37,784 nucleotides of DNA from an uncultured Saprospirales bacterium (GTDB lineage Bacteria > Bacteroidota > Bacteroidia > Chitinophagales > Saprospiraceae), in assembly GCA_937864265.1 (NCBI GenBank), contig CALMIR010000108.1:1-37784 (forward strand), in the 5' to 3' direction. The position numbers and the translations under genes were made by a program. The notes under the pieces were generated by a model. The model worked only from the letters and a program-made list of their open reading frames with translations, made no database searches and was not told where the DNA came from. Of the stretch, positions 25,292-31,729 are shown in pieces (within the stretch, counting starts at the first letter, position 1; each line of letters starts with the position of its first letter).

Positions 25292-26692
25292 ATGGATAAA
25301 TTCGATCTTATTGTGCTTGGCAGCGGCCCTGGGGGCTATGTTGCTGCTATTCGCGCTTCCCAGTTGGGGCTGAAAGTGGCCGTGGTAGAAAGAGAATCTT
25401 TGGGGGGCATTTGTCTCAACTGGGGCTGTATCCCAACCAAAGCTTTGCTGAAAAGCGCCCAGGTATTTGAATACATACAACACGCGAAAGACTACGGTAT
25501 TCAGGTAGAAAAAGCAGCGGCAGACTTCCCCGGTATGATCAGTCGCAGCCGTGGGGTAGCTGACGGCATGAGCAAAGGGATTCAGTTTTTGTTTCGCAAA
25601 AATAAAATCACAGTCTTGAACGGCAACGGCAAGTTGCTGGCTGGTAAAAAAGTGGAAATAACGGCGGCAGACGGCAAGAAAACCGAATACCAGGCCGATC
25701 ACATCATTGTGGCGACGGGAGGCCGGGCTAAAGAATTGCCCAACCTGCCGATTGACGGCAAAAAAATCATTGAATACCGCAAGGCCATGTCGATGGAAAG
25801 CCAACCCAAAAAGATGGTCGTTGTTGGCGCAGGTGCCATAGGTGTGGAATTTGCCTATTTCTACCACTCCATCGGCACGGAAGTAACGGTTGTGGAGTTT
25901 TTGGAGCAGGGGCTGGTACCCCGCGAGGATGTCGATATTTCCAAAGAACTGGCCAAGATATACAAGAAAAAGGGCATTGAAGTATTGGCCAACACTTCTG
26001 TAGAAACCGTGGATACCAAAGGCAAAGGCTGCAAGGTAACCGTAAAAGACCGCAAAACGGGTAAAACCAGTGAAATCACCTGCGATGTGGTGCTTTCCGC
26101 TGCCGGAGTAAGCCCCAATACGGAGAATATTGGCCTAGAAACCCTGGGTGTAAAAACCGATCGCGGCCTGATTCTGGTGGACGAATACTACCGCACAAAT
26201 GTACCGGGCATCTACGCGATAGGCGATGTAGTGCCTGGCCCGGCTTTGGCGCATGTAGCCAGTGCAGAAGGCATCATTTGTGTGGAAAAAATTGCCGGGC
26301 ATCATCCTCAACCAATGGATTACAACAACATCCCATCTTGCACCTATTGCAGCCCTGAAATTGCATCTGTAGGCTACACCGAGCAGGGGGCCAAAGACGC
26401 AGGTTACGAAATCAAGGTGGGTAAATTTCCTTTCACTGCCTCGGGAAAAGCCAGCGCCGCCGGTGCAAAAGAAGGCTTTGTAAAAGTCATTTTTGATGCG
26501 AAGTACGGCGAATTTCTGGGTGCCCACATGATCGGATACAACGTGACGGAAATGATCGCTGAAGTAGTGGCTGCCCGCAAATTAGAAACTACGGGGCATG
26601 AAATCATCAAGTCGGTACACCCACACCCAACGATGAGCGAAGCGGTGATGGAAGCAGCAGCAGCGGCTTACGATGAGGTGATTCATTTGTAA
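25292..26692 (+). CDS. lpdA: dihydrolipoyl dehydrogenase (E3)
   Basis: A 466-residue flavoprotein disulfide reductase that reoxidises dihydrolipoamide in 2-oxoacid dehydrogenase and glycine-cleavage complexes. The FAD motif GSGPGGYVAA starts at residue 10. The redox pair is C41/C46 in GGICLNWGCIPTK. The NAD motif is VVGAGAIGVEFAYFY, the second FAD motif YAIGDVVPGPALAHVA, and the catalytic HPHPTMSE is near the C-terminus. It is not next to E1 or E2 genes. A bidirectional terminator follows. Confidence 0.96.
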   Translation: MDKFDLIVLGSGPGGYVAAIRASQLGLKVAVVERESLGGICLNWGCIPTKALLKSAQVFEYIQHAKDYGIQVEKAAADFPGMISRSRGVADGMSKGIQFLFRKNKITVLNGNGKLLAGKKVEITAADGKKTEYQADHIIVATGGRAKELPNLPIDGKKIIEYRKAMSMESQPKKMVVVGAGAIGVEFAYFYHSIGTEVTVVEFLEQGLVPREDVDISKELAKIYKKKGIEVLANTSVETVDTKGKGCKVTVKDRKTGKTSEITCDVVLSAAGVSPNTENIGLETLGVKTDRGLILVDEYYRTNVPGIYAIGDVVPGPALAHVASAEGIICVEKIAGHHPQPMDYNNIPSCTYCSPEIASVGYTEQGAKDAGYEIKVGKFPFTASGKASAAGAKEGFVKVIFDAKYGEFLGAHMIGYNVTEMIAEVVAARKLETTGHEIIKSVHPHPTMSEAVMEAAAAAYDEVIHL

Positions 26693-26713
26693 AAACCGCT
26701 CAGGTAAAGCACA

Positions 26714-26756
26714 AAAAAAGGGTTGATAGTCTATTCAGTACTATCGACCCTTTTTT
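26714..26756. terminator. bidirectional terminator between lpdA and the tRNA genes
   Basis: AAAAAAGGGTTGATAGT (26714-26730) pairs with ACTATCGACCCTTTTTT (26740-26756), 17 pairs with one G-T position. T tracts occur on both strands. It ends lpdA from the left and the tRNA-Leu transcript from the right, 5 bases after the last tRNA. Confidence 0.9.
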
Positions 26757-26760
26757 CGTG

Positions 26761-26844
26761 TGCCGGAAGGGGGACTCGAACCCCCACGCCCGCAAAGGCA
26801 CGCGCACCTGAAACGCGCACGTCTACCAATTTCGCCATTCCGGC
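26761..26844 (-). tRNA. tRNA-Leu, anticodon CAG
   Basis: An 84-base class II tRNA. The acceptor GCCGGAA pairs with TTCCGGC, and A73 is the discriminator. The D-arm contains GCGAAATTGGTAGAC. The anticodon loop is TTCAGGT, closed by CGCGT/GCGCG. A long variable arm (TGCC-TTTGC-GGGCG) follows, and the T-arm is GGGGG-TTCGAGT-CCCCC. CCA is not encoded (CAC follows). It reads CUG codons. Confidence 0.95.
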
Positions 26845-26857
26845 TAAACCATTCTTG

Positions 26858-26941
26858 TACCGAAGGCGGGAATCGAACCCGCACTCTGTTGCCAGAACTG
26901 GATTTTGAATCCAGCGCGTCTACCAGTTCCGCCACTTCGGC
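26858..26941 (-). tRNA. tRNA-Leu, anticodon CAA
   Basis: An 84-base class II tRNA. The acceptor GCCGAAG pairs with CTTCGGT (the first pair is G-U), and the discriminator is A. The anticodon stem CTGGA/TCCAG carries the loop TTCAAAA, anticodon CAA for UUG. A variable arm and a T-arm (GCGGG-TTCGATT-CCCGC) are present. No CCA is encoded. It is the first of two tRNA-Leu genes only 13 bases apart, surely co-transcribed from the promoter upstream. Confidence 0.95.
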
Positions 26942-26988
26942 AAAGGCGTCAAAAACAAATCCCAAAAGACTAATTTCTGTTGGGGCAG

Positions 26989-27019
26989 CAAATTTAGAAA
27001 GATTAATCAAACCCGCAAA
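26989..27019 (-). promoter_or_regulatory. promoter of the two tRNA-Leu genes
   Basis: On the minus strand TTTG (27019-27016), 19 bases, then TAAATTTG (26996-26989) matches the Bacteroidota consensus at both elements. The -33 box lies inside one arm of the hairpin that follows rseP. The -7 box is 47 bases before the first mature tRNA. Confidence 0.75.
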
Positions 27020-27049
27020 TAAAAAAATTAAATTATTTGCGGGTTTTTT
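27009..27049. terminator. hairpin 3' of rseP
   Basis: AAACCCGCAAATAA (27009-27022) is the exact reverse complement of 27033-27046, a 14-pair stem with a ten-base AT loop. The T tract (27044-27049) is on the plus strand, although the gene that needs it (rseP) is on the minus strand, where the following sequence is GATTAATC. It may still end rseP transcripts, less efficiently, or protect their 3' end. Confidence 0.65.
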
Positions 27050-27063
27050 GAAACAAAGGCGAT

Positions 27064-28404
27064 CTATTTAAACCAGCTTCGGAAAATATCGAGGCCATTG
27101 GCATAAAGCACCAGCGCCATCACAATGATAAAGCCCACCATCGTAGCGCGTTCCATGAATTTATCGCTGGGTTTTTTGCCGGTTACGACTTCAAACAGCA
27201 AGAACATCACATGGCCGCCATCCAGTGCTGGTATGGGTAACAGGTTCATAAATGCCAGAATCAAAGACAGCACCGCTGTCATGGTCCAGAAGCGTTCCCA
27301 AACCCATTCGCCGCCAAACATGGAGCCGATAGCGCCGAAGCCGCCGAGGCTTTCTGAAGCTTTGATGCGGCCGCGGAACATTTGCCCAAAGGCTTTTAAT
27401 TGGTCGTTGAGAAAACCTAAACCTTCACTGATACCCGCAGGAATGGCTTCAGCCAGGGTATATTCCTGACGCTTGGTATCGAAAAAATAATCGGGACCAA
27501 CGGGGCGCACGCCTATTTTACCTTCTGCCGTAGTAGTCATGGCCAAGTTCAGGGTATCCTGTTTGTTTCGGACGACTTTTACGGTAACGTCTTTGCTGGG
27601 GTTGGTGGATGCCTGTCGGTAAAAATCGCTAAAAAATGGCGTGGGTGTATTGTTGAAAGCAATGATTTCATCTTCAACTTTTAACCCCCCTTTTGCTGCC
27701 GGAGATTCTTCCAGAACCTCCGCCGCTACAAAGGGCACTCGTGCTGTAAACAGCGATTGGTCTTTGGCCTCATAGCTGGATAAAATGCCTACCCATTTGG
27801 GGTCAATGGGCAGGGATATTTCCTGTCCACCGCGCTCCAATCGGATGGTATTGGCGTTGTTGATGATGATTTCGCGTATTACTTCCCGGTCGTTGAATTT
27901 CTCGAAAGGGGCATTACCAATAGCCAGAATGTGGTCGCCATCCTGCAAACCCATTTCCATGCCCAGCGAATCGACCGCGATCCCGTATTTCAGGTTTTCA
28001 TTGGGCAGGTATTCCGATCCCCAATTCCACAGCACCATGCTGTACAAAAACAGACCCAGGATGAAATTGACGGTCACGCCCCCCAACATAATGATCAGGC
28101 GTTGCCAGGCGGGTTTGGAACGGAATTCCCATGGCTGGGGCGGCTGCTTCATTTGCTCGGAATCAAAACTCTCGTCAATCATACCCGATATTTTGACATA
28201 ACCGCCTAAGGGCAACCAACCGATGCCATACTCGGTTTCTCCTTTTTTTATTTTAAAAAGTGAAAACCAGGGGTCGAAAAACAGGTAAAATTTTTCGACG
28301 CGGGTATTGAAAAGCCGGGCGGGGAAAAAATGCCCCATTTCGTGCAAAACAATCAGAATAGACAGGCTTAAAATCAACTGCCCGGCCATGATCACGTAAT
28401 CCAT
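27064..28404 (-). CDS. rseP: RIP metalloprotease RseP (site-2 protease)
   Basis: A 446-residue inner-membrane zinc protease that cleaves transmembrane segments, such as anti-sigma factors, within the bilayer. The first helix carries the active site HEMGHF (HExxH at residues 21-25). NLLPIPALDGGHV near the C-terminus supplies the third ligand. Two PDZ-like regions lie between (about 125-200 and 205-290, with GLQDGDHILAIGN and GGLKVEDEIIAFNN). The end has further hydrophobic helices. It stands divergent from rsmE. No sigma or anti-sigma gene is adjacent, so the substrate is unknown. Confidence 0.94.
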   Translation of the reverse strand: MDYVIMAGQLILSLSILIVLHEMGHFFPARLFNTRVEKFYLFFDPWFSLFKIKKGETEYGIGWLPLGGYVKISGMIDESFDSEQMKQPPQPWEFRSKPAWQRLIIMLGGVTVNFILGLFLYSMVLWNWGSEYLPNENLKYGIAVDSLGMEMGLQDGDHILAIGNAPFEKFNDREVIREIIINNANTIRLERGGQEISLPIDPKWVGILSSYEAKDQSLFTARVPFVAAEVLEESPAAKGGLKVEDEIIAFNNTPTPFFSDFYRQASTNPSKDVTVKVVRNKQDTLNLAMTTTAEGKIGVRPVGPDYFFDTKRQEYTLAEAIPAGISEGLGFLNDQLKAFGQMFRGRIKASESLGGFGAIGSMFGGEWVWERFWTMTAVLSLILAFMNLLPIPALDGGHVMFLLFEVVTGKKPSDKFMERATMVGFIIVMALVLYANGLDIFRSWFK

Positions 28405-28481
28405 ACCTCAGTTTTGATATTGTATTTTTATTCGCAGTAGAAAAACAGCGTTATTTTTGCTAATGTTGCCCAAAACGCGCA

Positions 28482-28489
28482 CAAAGGTA
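28482..28489 (-). promoter_or_regulatory. promoter -7 box for rseP
   Basis: On the minus strand TACCTTTG, an exact consensus box identical to that of rpsL, 78 bases upstream of the rseP start. No TTG lies at a suitable distance upstream. The divergent rsmE start is 46 bases to the right. Confidence 0.55.
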
Positions 28490-28534
28490 CAGTATTTCGC
28501 CCAAATTTGTATTAAAACCGATAAACGAGTCAAA

Positions 28535-29251
28535 ATGCAACTCTTTTTTACAACCGACATAACAGACAACATAGCAATATTGCCAGAAGAAGAGGCTCGG
28601 CACTGTTTTTTATCCTTGCGGAAAAAAGTGGGCGACCTGATCCAGGTGGTGGATGGCCAAGGCGGATTTTACCAGGCACAGATCATCACCATCGACAAAA
28701 AAAGCTGTCAGGCGAAGGTAGTGGATCACCAAATGGGCTATGGAAAGCGCGATTGTCGCATCCACCTGGCGGTAGCGCCGACCAAAAATATGGATCGTAT
28801 CGAATGGTTGCTGGAAAAGGCAACCGAATTGGGAATAGATGAAGTAACGCTGTTGCTGTGCGATCATTCTGAACGGCGGCAAGTTAAAATGGAACGCCTG
28901 GAAAAACTGCTCATTGCTGCCATGAAGCAATCGGTGCAAGCCTATCTGCCGCGCTTGAATCCCTTAACGCCATTCGCGGATTTTGTTATTCAGCAAAAGG
29001 GGGTGAATCAGCAAAACTTCATTGCTCACTGCCATTCTGGCGACAAAGGCCGTCTGAAAGGCAACTACCAACCCGGACAAAACGTTTGTATGCTTATTGG
29101 GCCAGAAGGCGATTTTTCAACGGATGAGGTGGCGCTGGCTTTGGCAAATGACTTTTTTCCCATAAGTTTGGGCACTGTTCGGCTGCGGACGGAAACGGCA
29201 GGGCTGGTGGTGCTGCATTCGGTGCATTTTGTGAATGAAGAAATTGGGTGA
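28535..29251 (+). CDS. rsmE: 16S rRNA (uracil-1498-N3)-methyltransferase RsmE
   Basis: A 238-residue SPOUT methyltransferase that methylates U1498 of 16S rRNA using SAM. The ATG at 28535 gives MQLFFTTDITDNIAILPEEE, a family-like start; the open frame extends further upstream without similarity. The PUA-like N-terminal domain contains HCFLSLRKKVGD. The knot contains MLIGPEGDFSTDE and ISLGTVRLRTETAG, the SAM-binding signatures. The stop codon lies inside a G-rich repeat, so the last residues (EEIG) may be encoded by it. Confidence 0.94.
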   Translation: MQLFFTTDITDNIAILPEEEARHCFLSLRKKVGDLIQVVDGQGGFYQAQIITIDKKSCQAKVVDHQMGYGKRDCRIHLAVAPTKNMDRIEWLLEKATELGIDEVTLLLCDHSERRQVKMERLEKLLIAAMKQSVQAYLPRLNPLTPFADFVIQQKGVNQQNFIAHCHSGDKGRLKGNYQPGQNVCMLIGPEGDFSTDEVALALANDFFPISLGTVRLRTETAGLVVLHSVHFVNEEIG

Positions 29252-29304
29252 GGGTGAGGGTGAGGGAGAGAGTGAGTTGGGTGTGGGTGTGGGTGTGGCT
29301 AGGC
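29246..29304 (+). repeat. G-rich stop-codon repeat, copy 1, with G-quadruplex motif
   Basis: Starting within the last codons of rsmE, (GGGTGA)3GGG at 29246-29266 has four G3 runs with three-base loops, a canonical quadruplex motif. The TGA stop at 29249-29251 is part of it. It continues in GTGTGGG-type repeats to TGTGGGTGTGGCTAGGC (ends 29304). The last 18 bases (29287-29304) recur exactly, inverted, at 31706-31723, right after the sensor kinase stop. Confidence 0.75.
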
Positions 29305-29420
29305 CTATACCTCGAACACTCGATTGCTCAACTCCTCAAAAGCCTAGCTTTAGCCTACCATCCTGCCTGCAACATTTTCCATTTCCCTCAAAGGATCGAC
29401 TAAAAATTACAATTTTAACA

Positions 29421-30083
29421 ATGAAAAATACAATTTTTCTTTTTGGTTTGCTGCTTGTTTTTGGGAGTTCTTCCTGGATGGACGAAGGCGCACCGCTGCA
29501 AATGGGATTGCTCAAGTACCGAGGTGGCGGCGACTGGTATGCCAACCCGACTGCTTTGCCCAATTTGGCGGCTTTTTGCAACCAACAATTGGGCACCAAT
29601 TTCGACTTGGAATATGCCGAAGTGGAGGTAGGTAGCGCCGATTTGTTCAATTATGCTTTCATCCACATGACTGGACATGGCAACGTCGTTTTTTCAGATG
29701 CTGAAGCGGACAACCTACGCAATTATTTGATGGCAGGCGGGTTCTTACACATTGACGACAACTATGGCATTGACCCTTATGTGCGGGTGGCTATGAAACA
29801 GGTGTTTCCTGAGTTGGAGTTTACCGAATTGCCTTTTGAGCACGAAATTTATCACCAGAAATACGAGTTCAAGCGGGGATTGCCCAAGATTCACAAGCAC
29901 GACGACAAATCGCCCCAGGGTTTTGGTTTGTTTTGGGAAGGGCGTTTGGTGTGCTTTTACTCTTACGAATGCGACTTGGGCGATGGCTGGGAAGACCCCG
30001 AAGTGCACAATGACCCACCTGATGTGCGGCTGCAAGCGCTGCAAATGGGCGCCAACATCATACAATTTGCTTTTGAACAATAG
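29421..30083 (+). CDS. exported DUF4159 domain protein
   Basis: A 220-residue protein with a Sec signal peptide (MKNTIFLFGLLLVFGSSSW) starting at ATG 29421. An open frame begins further upstream, but that part is low-complexity repeat. The body matches DUF4159, a family common in Bacteroidota and of unknown function. It has the glutamine-amidotransferase-like features FIHMTGHGNVVFSDAEADNL and GGFLHIDDNYGIDPYVR. The conserved GFGLFWEGRLVCFYSYECDLGDGWEDPEVH is visible in segments. It stands alone, followed by coaD. Confidence 0.85.
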   Translation: MKNTIFLFGLLLVFGSSSWMDEGAPLQMGLLKYRGGGDWYANPTALPNLAAFCNQQLGTNFDLEYAEVEVGSADLFNYAFIHMTGHGNVVFSDAEADNLRNYLMAGGFLHIDDNYGIDPYVRVAMKQVFPELEFTELPFEHEIYHQKYEFKRGLPKIHKHDDKSPQGFGLFWEGRLVCFYSYECDLGDGWEDPEVHNDPPDVRLQALQMGANIIQFAFEQ

Positions 30084-30089
30084 GAAAAT

Positions 30090-30126
30090 ACAGCGGGTAC
30101 CTTCAATCTGTCCGCTTGCTGTTTTT
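30090..30126 (+). terminator. possible terminator between DUF4159 gene and coaD
   Basis: ACAGC (30090-30094) can pair with GCTGT (30118-30122), or AGCGG (30092-30096) with CCGCT (30112-30116); a TTTTT run (30122-30126) follows. The stem is short and has two alternatives, so this is only a moderate candidate. Confidence 0.4.
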
Positions 30127-30145
30127 CCGCCAATCGAATAAAACC

Positions 30146-30622
30146 ATGTCCAAAATTGCTGTTTTTCCCGGTTCCTTCGATCCCATCACCGTTGGGCATG
30201 TCGATCTGGTTAAAAGGGCGTTGCCGCTTTTTGATAAAATTGTGGTAGCTGTTGGCCAAAACAACCAAAAAAAGTACCTCTTTACCCTGGAAGAACGGCG
30301 GCGCTGGCTGGAAGCTGTCTTTCAGCACGAACCCAAAGTGGAGGTCGGCCAGTTTGATGGCCTGACGGCGCACTATTGTAAATCCATCGGCGCTAAATTC
30401 TTGCTGCGCGGCCTGCGCAATGCCTCCGATTTCGACTACGAAAAAACCATTTCCCAACTCAACCACATCGTTGGCGATGGCTTGGAAACGCTTTTCCTCA
30501 TCAGCCAACCCGCCTACTCGCATATCAGCTCCACCATTGTCCGGGAAATCATCAAAGGCCAGGGGGATGCCCGCCCTTTTTTGCCGGCGGAGGTGGTGAT
30601 TGATGCGGAGCGGATCGGGTAG
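30146..30622 (+). CDS. coaD: phosphopantetheine adenylyltransferase
   Basis: A 158-residue nucleotidyltransferase for the fourth step of coenzyme A synthesis (4'-phosphopantetheine plus ATP to dephospho-CoA). ATG 30146 gives MSKIAVFPGSFDPITVGHVD, with the TxGH nucleotide-binding motif. LRGLRNASDFDYEKTISQLN and YSHISSTIVREI are also family signatures. The frame is open ten codons upstream without similarity. Normal length for the family. Confidence 0.95.
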   Translation: MSKIAVFPGSFDPITVGHVDLVKRALPLFDKIVVAVGQNNQKKYLFTLEERRRWLEAVFQHEPKVEVGQFDGLTAHYCKSIGAKFLLRGLRNASDFDYEKTISQLNHIVGDGLETLFLISQPAYSHISSTIVREIIKGQGDARPFLPAEVVIDAERIG

Positions 30623-30748
30623 TGCAGGGGGGCTGCTCTGATAAAACCGGAAAGCAAAGCCTATTGCAGACAGGATGAACAAGATTCATTGGATGTTGGG
30701 AACGCGGACAACGGATCAGCGCGAATAAAAGCCATCACGTGTCGCATA

Positions 30749-30829
30749 GGAACGCAGATTGAGCGGATCGAACAGATTTTCGCGGAAAGAACCTTCCGTG
30801 TGCATCCGCTATATCCGTGTCATCCGTGT
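30749..30829. repeat. dispersed palindromic repeat, copy 1
   Basis: Begins GGAACGCAGATTGAGCGGAT and ends ATCCGTGTCATCCGTGT. AGCGGAT pairs with ATCCGCT around a middle that reads ATTTTCGCGGAAAG. About 99 bases separate its start from the start of the next copy. Such ATCCGTG-rich units occur widely in environmental bacterial genomes; this is recalled, not tested. Confidence 0.8.
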
Positions 30830-30847
30830 ACTATCACGTCTAATATG

Positions 30848-30929
30848 GGAACGCGGATGGAGCGGATCGACCGGATTTTCGCGGAAAAAAGCTATCCGTG
30901 TACATCCGCTATATCCGTGTCATCCGTGT
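30848..30929. repeat. dispersed palindromic repeat, copy 2
   Basis: Very similar to the copy at 30749-30829, with the same ends (GGAACGC ... TCATCCGTGT) and the same AGCGGAT/ATCCGCT pairing. Its bases 30850-30884 match the core of the 132-bp tandem repeat at the right end of the window at 32 of 35 positions, on the opposite strand. Confidence 0.8.
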
Positions 30930-31055
30930 GCCAACCATCCCACCTTGTGTAACTAATTCGCCCCATAACATTTCCATGGCCATGCACCAAAATTTCTACC
31001 AAATTCCCGAACTTTGCAGCGAGCATTTTGATTGACCATTCCATACAAATAACTT

Positions 31056-31703
31056 ATGCGTTTGCACAAAGAAGGCATCGTAACCCTTGTTGTCGTATTT
31101 TTAGCACTCACCTTGATCGTTTGGATCATTTACACTTTTGTACCCCTCCTGTTTGAAATAAGTGTATTGGTAGCCCTCCTGTTTTACCTATTTATCCTGC
31201 AATTTTTTCGGAATCCCAAACGAGCTATCCCGCAGCGAGACAACAGCTTGATCTATGCCCCCGCAGATGGAAAAGTGGTGGTGATCGAAACCACGCACGA
31301 GCCAGAATATTTCCAGGAGGAGCGCCGTCAAATCTCCATCTTCATGTCGCCATTGAATGTACATGTGAATCGGAATCCGATCAGCGGCACGGTGCGGTAC
31401 AGCCGCTACCATCCCGGCAAATTCCTGGTGGCCTGGCACCCCAAATCTTCAACAGAAAATGAACGCACCACCGTGGTAATCGGTGCCGAAAAAGGCGATA
31501 TACTCCTGCGCCAGATTGCAGGAGCCGTTGCTCGCCGGATTAAGAACTACCTAAAAGAAGGACAATCGGTACAGCAAGGAGCAGAAATGGGCTTCATCAA
31601 ATTTGGTTCGAGGGTAGATGTGTTTTTACCGCTGGATGCAGAGGTACTGGTGCAGCCAGATCAGGTGGTCAAAGGGAATGTCACCGTGATAGCGAGGTGG
31701 TGA
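31056..31703 (+). CDS. psd: phosphatidylserine decarboxylase (short, PSD-A-like)
   Basis: A 215-residue protein that decarboxylates phosphatidylserine to phosphatidylethanolamine at the inner membrane. Two hydrophobic segments lie near the N-terminus (about 10-50). IYAPADGKVVVIE and SIFMSPLNVHVNRNPISG are family signatures. The self-cleavage site that forms the pyruvoyl group is G184-S185 in KFGSRVDVFLP. The short length marks the archaeal/Bacteroidota-type enzyme. No phosphatidylserine synthase gene is adjacent. It ends 26 bases from the convergent kinase gene. Confidence 0.92.
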   Translation: MRLHKEGIVTLVVVFLALTLIVWIIYTFVPLLFEISVLVALLFYLFILQFFRNPKRAIPQRDNSLIYAPADGKVVVIETTHEPEYFQEERRQISIFMSPLNVHVNRNPISGTVRYSRYHPGKFLVAWHPKSSTENERTTVVIGAEKGDILLRQIAGAVARRIKNYLKEGQSVQQGAEMGFIKFGSRVDVFLPLDAEVLVQPDQVVKGNVTVIARW

Positions 31704-31705
31704 AT

Positions 31706-31729
31706 GCCTAGCCACACCCACACTCACCC
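31706..31729 (-). repeat. G-rich stop-codon repeat, copy 2
   Basis: On the minus strand, directly after the kinase TGA (31732-31730), GGGTGAG continues into TGTGGGTGTGGCTAGGC, ending at 31706. The last 18 bases equal the end of the repeat after rsmE. In both genes the repeat begins TGA-GGGTGAG, with TGA as the stop codon. It fills the gap to psd. Confidence 0.75.

Larger units (their letters stand above)
30623..31055. other. 433-base intergenic region with dispersed repeats
   Basis: No gene is present. Bases about 30669-30720 contain ACAGGATGAACAAGATTC and a degenerate start of the repeat unit. Two good copies of an 81-82 base imperfect inverted repeat follow, at 30749-30829 and 30848-30929. 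The stretch 30930-31055 is the psd leader; GAACTTTG near 31009-31016 is a poor match to a -7 box. Confidence 0.7.

Noticed and set aside
29235-29420. N-terminal extension of the DUF4159 protein beginning inside rsmE
   Set aside because: It would be translated from the G-rich repeat and low-complexity DNA. The ATG at 29421 begins a clean signal peptide.
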